Assembly: GCF_028369135.1 (NCBI RefSeq)
Contig: NZ_JAPWHW010000013.1
Coordinates: 62,001 to 126,000, forward strand
Direction: 5' to 3'
Length of the DNA: 64,000 bases
Origin: Roseovarius sp. ZX-A-9
GTDB taxonomy: Bacteria > Pseudomonadota > Alphaproteobacteria > Rhodobacterales > Rhodobacteraceae
Part shown: positions 11,113-18,849 of the stretch, one piece after another
Numbering within the stretch: position 1 is the first letter of the stretch
How the letters are laid out: each line of letters opens with the position of its first letter
Made by a program: the position numbers and the translations under genes
Notes under the pieces: model-generated
The model's database searches: none
The model's input: the letters and a program-made list of their open reading frames with translations, nothing else
Told to the model about the DNA's origin: nothing

Positions 11113-11274
11113 CCCCCTCTGTCCTTTTGCCTGAGATCGCTATCCCTTCGGCGCCTTGCACGGATGTACAAGATCTCTCCAGAGTCCTTATCCCTCGACC
11201 GGTCCTTGTCGCCTGAGAGTTTCCGGGGCGGTTGCTCCTTCGGCATCGGCTTTGCGCCGATTCTCCCGGTCGGG
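11113..11274 (-). ncRNA. Tandem glycine riboswitch upstream of gcvT
   Basis: Read on the minus strand, two glycine aptamers follow each other. The first starts near 11274 with a CGGGAGA opening, the GCCGAAGGAGCAA core and AACTCTCAGGC, then a CAAGGACCG closing side. The second opens with GGACTCTGGAGAG, has the GCGCCGAAGGGATAGC core and ATCTCAGGCAAAAGGACAG, and ends near 11113. These are the conserved glycine aptamer blocks. In this class glycine binding usually raises expression of the downstream gcv genes, and gcvT starts about 100 bp further on. The paired-aptamer arrangement and its place before gcvT make the call secure; the exact ends are approximate. Confidence 0.93.
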
Positions 11275-11387
11275 GTAGAGTACACCGTAGTATGCAGTTT
11301 CGCGTCGGGCAAGCAGGATTTGAACCGGGCAAACCACCTTCCCGCACCTCAGTGAAACGCGCGTTTCTGCCGGGCCAAAGCCCCGGC

Positions 11388-11885
11388 TTAGCTGCTGAAG
11401 TGGCGCAGGGCGGGCTTTGCTGCGGCAACGTCCATCCGCGTCGTTCCGCACCCGGCCGGGGCAAGGATACGCTCCAACGCGATGTTGTCGCACACCAGCG
11501 CATCCAGGGTGATCGTGTCGAGATGGGCAAAGAAGGCTTCCGCCGCCGCGGCGATAGCCTCGCGCAGGCGGCACGCCTCGGTCAGCGGGCAGGAATTGTC
11601 CACATCCGCAAAGCACTCGGCAGCCGTGTACCCCGCCTCGATGTCGCGAAACACATCGCCGATGACGATCTCGCCCGCAGGCCGCCCCAGCGTCACGCCA
11701 CCATTACGGCCCCGCTGCGTCTCCAGGTAGCCTAGCTGCGCCAACTGGTTGATGATCTGCGCCAGATGACTCTCGGAGGTCTTGCAGCGCGCGGCAACCT
11801 CGGCCTTGGTCGCCAGCCGTCCGGGCTGCACCGCGCAATACATCAGGACACGCATGGCAATATTGCTGCGTTTGGTGATTCGCAT
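11388..11885 (-). CDS. nsrR: Rrf2-family transcriptional regulator, NsrR-like
   Basis: A 165-residue Rrf2 protein. The N-terminal winged helix contains SNIAMRVLMYCA, SESHLAQIINQLAQLGYL and the wing RGRNGGVTLG. It is followed by a dimerisation helix and three cysteines, Cys91, Cys99 and Cys105, with C-X7-C-X5-C spacing. This resembles NsrR, whose Fe-S cluster senses nitric oxide, more than IscR or RirA; RirA-like iron sensing remains possible. The start ATG at 11885 has GGGGAGG upstream. It is divergent from the gamma-glutamylcyclotransferase gene, and an FNR-type box sits between them. It reads toward the gcv riboswitch but is separated from gcvT by about 375 bp. Confidence 0.82.
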   Translation of the reverse strand: MRITKRSNIAMRVLMYCAVQPGRLATKAEVAARCKTSESHLAQIINQLAQLGYLETQRGRNGGVTLGRPAGEIVIGDVFRDIEAGYTAAECFADVDNSCPLTEACRLREAIAAAAEAFFAHLDTITLDALVCDNIALERILAPAGCGTTRMDVAAAKPALRHFSS

Positions 11886-11956
11886 CTGCGGTCCTCCCCT
11901 ACGGTTCCGGCATGCTTGAAGTTCCGCCACTCTGCCTGCATTACGAAGCCGTGCCA

Positions 11957-11970
11957 TTGACCCAAATCAA
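11957..11970. promoter_or_regulatory. FNR/FnrL-type box candidate
   Basis: TTGAC-CCAA-ATCAA matches the FnrL consensus TTGA(C/T)-N4-(A/G)TCAA at every defined position. It lies 72 bp upstream of the nsrR-like start and 16 bp upstream of the gamma-glutamylcyclotransferase start. The location fits oxygen-dependent control of either gene. The close placement to 11986 would favour repression of that gene and activation of the nsrR-like gene (inference). Confidence 0.55.
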
Positions 11971-11985
11971 AAGGACGGCAGGCAA

Positions 11986-12558
11986 ATGACCCCGCATGAC
12001 GCCTATTTCTTTGGTTACGGCAGCCTGGTGAACCGCGCTACGCATGGATATGCAGACCCGCAGCCCGCCACATTGACAGGCTGGCGGCGTGTCTGGCGTC
12101 ACACCGACCTGCGCCCGGTCGCCTATCTCACCGTGGTCCCGGACCCCGATTGCGTGATCGACGGGCTGATCGCAGGCGTGCCCGGCGATGATTGGCAGGC
12201 CCTCGACGTGCGAGAAGGGGCCTATGACCGCATCCACGCGACAGATCAGGTCCGCCATCCACTGTCGCACAGGCCGCAGATCGCCCTCTACACGATCCCC
12301 GAGGGCAAACATGGCCGCCCCACGGACGCCCATCCGGTTCTGCTCAGCTATATCGACGTGGTGGTGCAGGGGTATTTGCGCGAATACGGACAAGACGGGG
12401 CGCAACGGTTCTTCGACACCACCGACGGCTGGAACGCGCCCGTGCTCAATGACCGCGCCGCACCGATCTATCCACGCCACTGCACGCTCAACGCCGAAGA
12501 GCGGGCCTTTGTCGATGACGCGCTCGTCGCGCTATCGGCGCAGGTTAAAGAGCTGTAG
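11986..12558 (+). CDS. Gamma-glutamylcyclotransferase-fold protein
   Basis: A 190-residue cytoplasmic protein with the GGCT fold: the substrate-loop motif FFGYGSLVN near the N-terminus (8-16) and a candidate general base Glu78 in REGAYDRI. GGCT/ChaC-type enzymes cyclise gamma-glutamyl groups, for example releasing 5-oxoproline from glutathione or gamma-glutamyl amino acids. The sequence is longer than ChaC-like minimal domains and has a C-terminal extension, so the substrate is not assigned. The start is supported by AAAGGA upstream. The last 27 bases overlap the 3' end of the convergent MATE gene, so the two coding regions share DNA. Confidence 0.75.
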   Translation: MTPHDAYFFGYGSLVNRATHGYADPQPATLTGWRRVWRHTDLRPVAYLTVVPDPDCVIDGLIAGVPGDDWQALDVREGAYDRIHATDQVRHPLSHRPQIALYTIPEGKHGRPTDAHPVLLSYIDVVVQGYLREYGQDGAQRFFDTTDGWNAPVLNDRAAPIYPRHCTLNAEERAFVDDALVALSAQVKEL

Positions 12559-13923
12559 CAACCGCGCCTGTCGCTGAAACGGCTCGATGCCATCCGGTGG
12601 CGCGTTCTGGGCCATGACCCGGCGCGCCAGCAGAAAGGCCAGCAGACCAAAGATCACCCCGCCCAGCGCCTGCCCGATCAGAACGCCCGGCGCGCCGAAC
12701 AATGCCGCCCCCAGCATCACCAGCGGCACCGTGCCCAATGTATGCCGCCCCCAATTCATCCAGGTGGAATAGAACGGACGGCCAAGGTTGTTGAACGCAG
12801 CGTTCGACACGAACAGCATGCCGTTGAAGAAGAACAACAGCGCCAGCGGCCCGCAGAACAGGTAGACCAGATCGCGCGTCAGGTCCGTTGCGGTGAACAA
12901 ATCCGCAATCGGCGCGCGCAACACGAACAGCACCACCGACACCGTACCCACCACAAGCGCGGTAAAGACCAGCCCGGCATTGAACCCGCCATGCACGCGG
13001 TCGTTGTTTCCGGCCCCGTAATTCTGCCCGATGATCGGCCCGACAGCGCCCGACATGGCAAAGATCACGCCGAAGGCCAGCGGCGTCAACCGCCCGACGA
13101 TGGCCATGCCCGCCACCGCCAGCTCGCCGAAATCGGCCATCGCACGGGTCACGTAGGCTTGCCCGATGGGCGTGGCCAGCTGGGTCAGGATCGCGGGCCC
13201 CGCGATGGCCAGAACCGGCGGAAAATCCCGCGCAAGGCCCCGCGCCGTGGGCCGGGTGAACCCGCCGTAATGTTTCAGGATCGGCAGCAACGATGTGGCC
13301 GCGATCGCCACCCGTGCCGCGACCGATGCCAGTGCCGCGCCGGTCAGTTCCAGATCAAGGCCGAATATCAGGATCGGGTCGAGGACCGCGTTGAGCGTAC
13401 CACCATAGAGCGTCGCATACATCGCGCGGCGCGCATCGCCATGCGCCCGCAGGATCGCCCCCCCGACCATGCCGATGATCAGCAAGGGCAGGCTCGGCAC
13501 GATGATCTGCAGGTAATGCACCGCCAGCGCCGCCGTCTCCCCCGTGGCCCCCAGCAGCGTCACAAGCTCGGCCAGCCAGAGCCAGACAACGCCCGCGAAC
13601 ACCGCGCCGAAAACCACCCCGTAGATCAGCGCATTGGTGGCGCGGTCCTTGGCCAATGCGCGCTCTCCGGCCCCCAGCGCACGCGCCACCAGCGCACCTG
13701 CGGAAATCGCCATGCCGATGCCAAAGGACGTGGTGAAAAACAGGATCGCGCCGGCATAGCCCACCGCTGCCGCCAGCTCGGCCTTGCCCAGCATCGCGAT
13801 AAAGATCATGTCGACGAAATCGACGAAAAAGATCGCCATCAACCCGACCGACGCGGTCAGGGACATCACGCTGACATGGCGGAAAAGATTCCCGCTCAGG
13901 AATTTCGCTTGGGTGTCGGCCAC
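12532..13923 (-). CDS. MATE family efflux transporter
   Basis: A 463-residue membrane protein with about twelve hydrophobic segments arranged as two six-helix bundles, as in MATE (NorM/DinF) cation-coupled drug exporters. The first bundle begins at VSVMSLTASVGLMAIFFVDFVDMIFI and the second around residue 240. GTG at 13923 is preferred as start because GGAGG lies seven bases upstream; an ATG 33 bases earlier lacks such a site. It would export cationic or flavonoid-like compounds across the inner membrane; the substrate is unknown. The gene converges on the cyclotransferase gene with a 27-bp coding overlap and lies divergent from nothing close, with gltX upstream on the same strand. Confidence 0.88.
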   Translation of the reverse strand: MADTQAKFLSGNLFRHVSVMSLTASVGLMAIFFVDFVDMIFIAMLGKAELAAAVGYAGAILFFTTSFGIGMAISAGALVARALGAGERALAKDRATNALIYGVVFGAVFAGVVWLWLAELVTLLGATGETAALAVHYLQIIVPSLPLLIIGMVGGAILRAHGDARRAMYATLYGGTLNAVLDPILIFGLDLELTGAALASVAARVAIAATSLLPILKHYGGFTRPTARGLARDFPPVLAIAGPAILTQLATPIGQAYVTRAMADFGELAVAGMAIVGRLTPLAFGVIFAMSGAVGPIIGQNYGAGNNDRVHGGFNAGLVFTALVVGTVSVVLFVLRAPIADLFTATDLTRDLVYLFCGPLALLFFFNGMLFVSNAAFNNLGRPFYSTWMNWGRHTLGTVPLVMLGAALFGAPGVLIGQALGGVIFGLLAFLLARRVMAQNAPPDGIEPFQRQARLLQLFNLRR

Positions 13924-14018
13924 GCACGCGCCTCCAATGGACTGCACGCCAACCAATCAGATGTGCGCTAACAAGCCAAGCCGCGATTGAGATAGGGCGC
14001 ACCCTGCGCCCACGCACA

Positions 14019-15344
14019 TCATCCGCGGGCGCGGATCACCTGCAACAGCGGCAACACCTGCGCCATCTCCGGCCCATGGGCCTGCCCCGTCAGCGCCTTG
14101 CGCAGCGGCATGAAAAGCCCGCGCCCCTTGCGCCCGGTCTGCTCCTTGACGGCGGTCGTCCATGTGCCCCAGCTGGTCTCGTCCAGTGGCCCGTCGGGCA
14201 GCAGTGCCATCGCCTCGGCAATAAACGCGCGATCCTCATCGGCGATGTCAGGCTCCGCCCCGTCGCGGAACAGCTCCCACCAGCCCTTGAGGTCATGCAA
14301 CGTCGTGATGTTATCCTGCGTCACCGCCCAGAACCGTTCGGCCAGATCATCCGGCACACCAATCGCGGCGATTGTCGGCGCGACGGCGGTGTAATCCAGA
14401 GATTGCAGATAATGCGCGGTCAACGGAAAGAGGTCAGCCACATCGAATTTGGTCGGTGATGAGCCGAAGCGGTCCAGATCGAAACCCTCGATCAGTTCCG
14501 CCATATCCTTGCGCAGCTCCACCGGGTCGGCCGACCCCAGCCGCGCCATCAGGCTCAGCAGCGCCATCGGCTCCACCCCTTGCTCGCGCAAATCACGCAG
14601 GCTCAGCACGCCCAGACGCTTGGAAAGCGACTCGCCCTGCGGCCCGGTCAGCAATGAATGATGCGCAAATGACGGAACCGTGCCGCCCAGCGCCTCGATG
14701 ATCTGAATCTGCGTCGCGGTGTTGGTCACGTGATCAGATCCGCGCACCACATGGGTCACGCCCATCTCGGTATCATCCACCACCGACGCCAAAGTGTAGA
14801 GGATCTGACCGTCGCCCCGTATCAGCACAGGGTCGCTCACCGATGCCGCATCAATGCTGATGTCGCCCAGAACGCCGTCGCGCCATTCGATCCGGCTCTG
14901 ATCTAGCTTGAAGCGCCACACGCCCGGCCCGCGCTCGGCGCGCAGTGCGTCCTTCTCGGCCTCGCTCAACGCCAGTGCCGCGCGATCATAGACCGGCGGA
15001 CGCCCCATGTTCAGTTGTTTCTTGCGCTTCAGGTCCAATTCGGTCGGCGTCTCGAACGCCTCATAGAACCGGCCCATCTCGCGCAGTTTTTCGGCCGCGG
15101 CCTCATAGCGATCCAGCCGCAGCGATTGCCGCTCGACCCGGTCCCAGGTCAGGCCCAACCACTCCAGGTCTTCCTTCAGCGCATCGACATAAGTCTCTTT
15201 GCTGCGCTCGGGGTCCGTGTCATCAATCCGCAGGATGAACGTGCCACCCGCCTTGCGCGCGATCATGAAGTTCATCAGCGCAGTACGCAGATTGCCGACA
15301 TGAATGTAGCCGGTGGGCGATGGGGCAAATCGAGTGGTGGTCAT
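14019..15344 (-). CDS. gltX: Glutamyl-tRNA synthetase
   Basis: A 441-residue class I aminoacyl-tRNA synthetase charging tRNA with glutamate. The HIGH-type motif is FAPSPTGYIHVGN right at the N-terminus and the KMSKS-type motif is SLSKRLG around residue 236. The middle contains the VVRGSDHVTNTATQ block typical of GlxRS. The ATG at 15344 removes 64 residues of non-family open frame and has AGGAGCG upstream. Alphaproteobacteria often carry two GltX paralogues, one charging tRNA-Gln for the amidotransferase route; which one this is cannot be told from the sequence here. The gene is divergent from the metallo-beta-lactamase-fold gene. Confidence 0.95.
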   Translation of the reverse strand: MTTTRFAPSPTGYIHVGNLRTALMNFMIARKAGGTFILRIDDTDPERSKETYVDALKEDLEWLGLTWDRVERQSLRLDRYEAAAEKLREMGRFYEAFETPTELDLKRKKQLNMGRPPVYDRAALALSEAEKDALRAERGPGVWRFKLDQSRIEWRDGVLGDISIDAASVSDPVLIRGDGQILYTLASVVDDTEMGVTHVVRGSDHVTNTATQIQIIEALGGTVPSFAHHSLLTGPQGESLSKRLGVLSLRDLREQGVEPMALLSLMARLGSADPVELRKDMAELIEGFDLDRFGSSPTKFDVADLFPLTAHYLQSLDYTAVAPTIAAIGVPDDLAERFWAVTQDNITTLHDLKGWWELFRDGAEPDIADEDRAFIAEAMALLPDGPLDETSWGTWTTAVKEQTGRKGRGLFMPLRKALTGQAHGPEMAQVLPLLQVIRARG

Positions 15345-15431
15345 ATGGGACGCTCCTGAGGTCGAGCGGGATGTGTCACAGCCGCGCCCGATTGTCCAGT
15401 TTTCAGCCCAGCCCCCAGCCGCATCGTCCCC

Positions 15432-15479
15432 AGATTTTTCGGCGAAAAATCTTGCCCAAGAAAATTCGCGAATTTTCTT
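15432..15479. repeat. Double palindromic repeat, copy 1
   Basis: Two palindromes lie side by side. The first is a 9-bp AGATTTTTC/GAAAAATCT pair around GGC (15432-15452). The second is an 11-bp arm pair AAGAAAATTCG/CGAATTTTCTT (15458-15479). The same pair in the same order recurs, slightly degraded, at 22399-22441, and the first half alone at 16987-17006. This copy sits in the divergent gltX / metallo-beta-lactamase gap. Confidence 0.65.
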
Positions 15480-15607
15480 CGCTATGTAGTGATCGCACCC
15501 GTAACAGGTCATCGCCGTTCCATCAGGGCTACACATTTATGTGAAAGCGTATGCGCAGCCGACGTTCCGCGCTAGTCTCACCGCAAACCCAGCAACGGAG
15601 AGATACC

Positions 15608-16513
15608 ATGCCTCATCTGACACGCCGCACGCTCTTGACTGCCGCCGTAGCGCTGCCGCTGGCCCGCGCCGCCGGGGCCGCCGCCCCGATGCTGGGCGCA
15701 TCCGGCGCACTGCACCGAAGGGTCAAACTCGGCGCATTCGAAGTCACGACGCTTCTGGCCGCCAGCGCAGCCCGCCCCGATCCGCACAGCATCTTTGGCC
15801 TCAACGTGGATTATACGGCTTTCCGAACCGCCGCCGAGGCAGCGCTGCTGCCGGTGGACATGGCGCAGTTTTTCTTTACGCCAACCATCGTGAACACCGG
15901 CACCGAGCTTGTGCTGTTTGACACCGGCCTCAATGCCGAGGGCATCACCGCCGCGCTCGCGGCAGCAGGCTATACGCCCGACCAGATCGACGTGGTGGTG
16001 ATCACCCATATGCACGGCGACCATATTGGCGGGCTGCGTACGGACGAAACCGCCACATTCCCCAATGCCCGCTACGTCACCGGCGCGCGCGAATTTGACG
16101 CCTGGGCCGGAATGCAGAGCGATGCGTTCGAGACCAAGATGCGCCCGCTGGCCGAGAAGACCACGATGATCACGCCGGGCCAGACCGTCACCTCGGGGAT
16201 CACAGCCGTGGAGGCGTTCGGACACACGCCGGGCCATATGGCCTACATGCTCGAAAGCGAAGGCGCCTCGCTGCTGCTCGCTGTCGACTTTGCCAACCAC
16301 TATGTCTTCTCGCTGGGCTACCCCGATTGGGAGGTGAAGTTCGACATGGACAAATCCGCCGCCGCCGCCACGCGCCGCCGCCTGCTCGACATGCTCTCGG
16401 CGGAGCGCATCCCCTTTATCGGCTATCACATGCCCTTCCCGGCAATCGGCTATGTCGAGGCACGCGGCGATGGGTTCCGCTACCTTCCGGAAAGCTACCA
16501 GTTGCGGCTCTGA
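15608..16513 (+). CDS. Metallo-beta-lactamase-fold hydrolase, Tat-exported
   Basis: A 301-residue protein. The N-terminus has a twin-arginine signal (HLTRRTLLTAAVALPLARAAGA), implying export folded to the periplasm. The metal-binding motif THMHGDHIGG (HxHxDH) is intact, and the later metal ligands are the histidine in GHTPGHMAYM and the Asp/His in VDFANH and GYHMPFP. The overall pattern matches the AhlD/AttM-like and MBL-fold hydrolase group, which acts on lactones, esters or thioesters. A quorum-quenching role is possible but not supported by context. The start ATG at 15608 has GGAGAGA upstream. It is probably read alone or with the small metalloprotease gene 65 bp downstream. Confidence 0.85.
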   Translation: MPHLTRRTLLTAAVALPLARAAGAAAPMLGASGALHRRVKLGAFEVTTLLAASAARPDPHSIFGLNVDYTAFRTAAEAALLPVDMAQFFFTPTIVNTGTELVLFDTGLNAEGITAALAAAGYTPDQIDVVVITHMHGDHIGGLRTDETATFPNARYVTGAREFDAWAGMQSDAFETKMRPLAEKTTMITPGQTVTSGITAVEAFGHTPGHMAYMLESEGASLLLAVDFANHYVFSLGYPDWEVKFDMDKSAAAATRRRLLDMLSAERIPFIGYHMPFPAIGYVEARGDGFRYLPESYQLRL

Positions 16514-16578
16514 GCAATATCCACCGCTTCGTGGCGCTCGACCTTCCCTTTGGCCGGGTGCCACGCCATATCAGCGTC

Positions 16579-16974
16579 ATGGACCCTTCCGCCGCAGACC
16601 TGATCGAAATCGAGACCATCGCCCGTGAAACCATCGCGGCGCTGCCAGTGGCCTTCCGCCCTGCCGCCGATCAGGTGATGCTGCGGGTCGAGCCATGGCC
16701 CACCCCACAGATGTTGCGCGATCTGGGTATTGACGATCCAGCCAGCCTGACCGGCCTTTACGAGGGCATCCCGATGACGGAAAAATCCGTCTCCGACCCG
16801 GCCCCCTTCCCCGATACGGTCTGGCTCTTCGCCGGGCCGATCCTGACCGAGCTGGACGAGCGCGACGGCGTCACGCTGGCCGAACTGGTCGCCCATGTGA
16901 CGGTGCATGAATTCGCGCATCATTTCGGCTGGTCGGATGAAGACATCAGCACGATCGACCGCTGGTGGGAATGA
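16579..16974 (+). CDS. Minimal zincin metallopeptidase-like protein
   Basis: A 131-residue protein of the small metallopeptidase family formerly DUF1025. The zinc motif HEFAHHFG (HExxH) is near the C-terminus, and the preceding segment SLTGLYEGIPMTEKSV...PDTVWLFAGPIL is typical of the family. No signal peptide is seen, so it should be cytoplasmic. Substrates of this family are unknown. The start ATG at 16579 is a guess guided by family length; an upstream in-frame start close to the preceding stop codon cannot be excluded. It converges with nadE across a 30-bp gap that holds a palindrome. Confidence 0.82.
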   Translation: MDPSAADLIEIETIARETIAALPVAFRPAADQVMLRVEPWPTPQMLRDLGIDDPASLTGLYEGIPMTEKSVSDPAPFPDTVWLFAGPILTELDERDGVTLAELVAHVTVHEFAHHFGWSDEDISTIDRWWE

Positions 16975-16986
16975 CCCCATCCGCCA

Positions 16987-17006
16987 AGATTTTTCGCGAA
17001 AAATCT
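16987..17006. terminator. Palindrome between convergent zincin and nadE genes
   Basis: AGATTTTTCG pairs with CGAAAAATCT with no unpaired spacer. Both strands carry a short T-run inside the arm, so it may work as a bidirectional terminator. The nadE stop codon lies at its edge (17005-17007). It is a single-palindrome relative of the repeats at 15432 and 22399. Confidence 0.55.
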
Positions 17007-18672
17007 AGGCCGCGCCGCCCTCGTCGCGCCAGCGGTTCACGATGGGATAACGCCGGTCGAGCCAGAACGCTGCCTTGCTCAGGCGTGTCCCCGGCGCGGA
17101 CTGAAAGCGTTTGTATTCGCTGATATATATCAGATGCTCGACCTTCTTCGCATCGGCCCGGTCGAAGCCGGCTGCGACGCAATCGGCGATGCTGCCATCT
17201 TCATCCACCAGAATCTGCAAGATTCCGTCCAGCACCGGATAATCGGGCAGCGAATCACTGTCCTTCTGATCGGCGCGCAGTTCGGCGCTGGGTGGCTTGT
17301 CGATCACCCGCTCGGGGATCACCTCGCCCTCCGGGCCCATCATCCATGCCCGGTGATTGGCATTGCGCCAGCGACAGGTCTCGAAAACGCGGGTCTTGTA
17401 CATATCCTTGATCGGATTATAGCCCCCCGCCATGTCGCCATAGATCGTGGCATAGCCCACCGCGACCTCGGACTTGTTGCCGGTGGTCAGCAGCATCTCG
17501 CCAAACTTGTTGCTCAGCGCCATCAGCAGCAGACCGCGCAGGCGGGACTGGATGTTTTCTTCGGTCACGTCTGGTTCTGTGCCTTCGAACAGCGGCGCCA
17601 GTGTTTCGGTGATCGCCGCCCGCCCGTCCTTGATCGGGACGAAATCATAGCGACAGCCGAGGTTCTGCGCGACTTCCTCGGCATCATCCAGCGAATGCTG
17701 CGACGTGTATTCCGACGGCAGCATCACGCAGCGCACATTTTCCGGCCCCAGCGCATCGGCAGCGATGGTGGCAACAATCGCCGAATCGATCCCCCCCGAC
17801 AGGCCCAGCAGCGCCTTTTTGAACCCGGTCTTGCGGAAATAGTCCCGCAGGCTGAGGACCATTGCGTGATAATCCTGCTCGTAGGCATCCGGCAGATGGG
17901 CCAGATCGCCCTGTTCCGCGCGCCATCCATCGGCGGTGCGCCGCAGATCGAGATGCGCCAGCGATTCCTCGAATACCGGCATCTGCAACGCCAGCGCGCC
18001 ACCGGGGTTCAGCACGAAGGAGCCGCCGTCAAACACCTGATCGTCCTGCCCGCCCACGAGGTTGAGATAGATCAGCGGCAATCCCGTCTCGATCACGCGG
18101 CTGACCATCAATGTCTGACGCACGCCCATCTTGTCGCGGTAATAGGGCGAGCCATTTGGCACCAGCAAAAATTCAGCGCCGGTTTCCTCCAGTGTTTCGG
18201 CAACATCCTCGTGCCAGGCATCCTCGCAGATGGGGCTGCCGATGCGGACGCCATCCACCACATAGGGGCCGCCCACTTCGGCAGAGTCATATAGGCGGAC
18301 TTCGTCGAACACGGTCTCGTTGGGCAGATGATGTTTGAGCACCGTCGCGGTGACCTTGCCCTGCCTGAGCACGTAATAGGCATTGTGCAGGCTGGCACCA
18401 TTCAGCGCGGGGCCACCGATGGCGATGGCCGGGCCATCGGCGCAATCCGCGGCCAGTTGGTGAATCGCAGCAATCGCGGCCTGGTGAAACACCGGCTTCA
18501 TCACCAGATCCTGCGTATTGTAGCCGGTGATGAACATCTCGGGCAGCGCCAGCATGTCTGCCCCGGCGTCGGCGGCTTGTCGCCACGCGTCTCGTGCCAG
18601 CGCGGCATTGCCCGCGATATCGCCCACCGTGGGGTTCAGTTGTGCGAGCGTGAGGCGAAACCGGTCGGCCAT
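17005..18672 (-). CDS. nadE: Glutamine-dependent NAD+ synthetase
   Basis: A 555-residue two-domain enzyme making NAD from deamido-NAD, ATP and glutamine. The N-terminal carbon-nitrogen hydrolase (glutaminase) domain shows the Glu-Lys-Cys triad context: ALPEMFITGY, LKHHLPN and SPICEDAW. The C-terminal synthetase domain shows the P-loop-like LGLSGGIDSAI motif around residue 290 and TTGNKSEVAVGYATIYGDM. The length matches bacterial glutamine-dependent forms rather than the short ammonia-dependent NadE. The start ATG at 18672 follows AGGAAAGG. It stands alone, divergent from the MORN gene. Confidence 0.95.
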   Translation of the reverse strand: MADRFRLTLAQLNPTVGDIAGNAALARDAWRQAADAGADMLALPEMFITGYNTQDLVMKPVFHQAAIAAIHQLAADCADGPAIAIGGPALNGASLHNAYYVLRQGKVTATVLKHHLPNETVFDEVRLYDSAEVGGPYVVDGVRIGSPICEDAWHEDVAETLEETGAEFLLVPNGSPYYRDKMGVRQTLMVSRVIETGLPLIYLNLVGGQDDQVFDGGSFVLNPGGALALQMPVFEESLAHLDLRRTADGWRAEQGDLAHLPDAYEQDYHAMVLSLRDYFRKTGFKKALLGLSGGIDSAIVATIAADALGPENVRCVMLPSEYTSQHSLDDAEEVAQNLGCRYDFVPIKDGRAAITETLAPLFEGTEPDVTEENIQSRLRGLLLMALSNKFGEMLLTTGNKSEVAVGYATIYGDMAGGYNPIKDMYKTRVFETCRWRNANHRAWMMGPEGEVIPERVIDKPPSAELRADQKDSDSLPDYPVLDGILQILVDEDGSIADCVAAGFDRADAKKVEHLIYISEYKRFQSAPGTRLSKAAFWLDRRYPIVNRWRDEGGAA

Positions 18673-18849
18673 GATGCTGCCTTTCCTGAGCGTTGGGGGA
18701 TGATTTAGCAGAACGACGCGCAAGTGAAAGCCGAATTGAGCAAAAGCCGTTGTCAGTCGGGCATGCGTCCTCTAGATTTCTGGAACCCGCACAGGGGAAT
18801 GCGGGGACATTGGGCATCCGCAGACATTTGAAGACATCGGGGCGAGGGC

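Noticed and set aside
11310..11400. tRNA-like 3' arm (GGATTTGAACC on the plus strand) near the glycine riboswitch
   Set aside because: The T-arm read on the minus strand has only three of five pairs and no matching acceptor arm or anticodon arm upstream, so no tRNA can be drawn.
12742..13971. Long plus-strand frame antisense to the MATE gene
   Set aside because: The product is almost entirely Arg/His/Gln/Asp with no domain pattern, while the other strand has a clear MATE protein.
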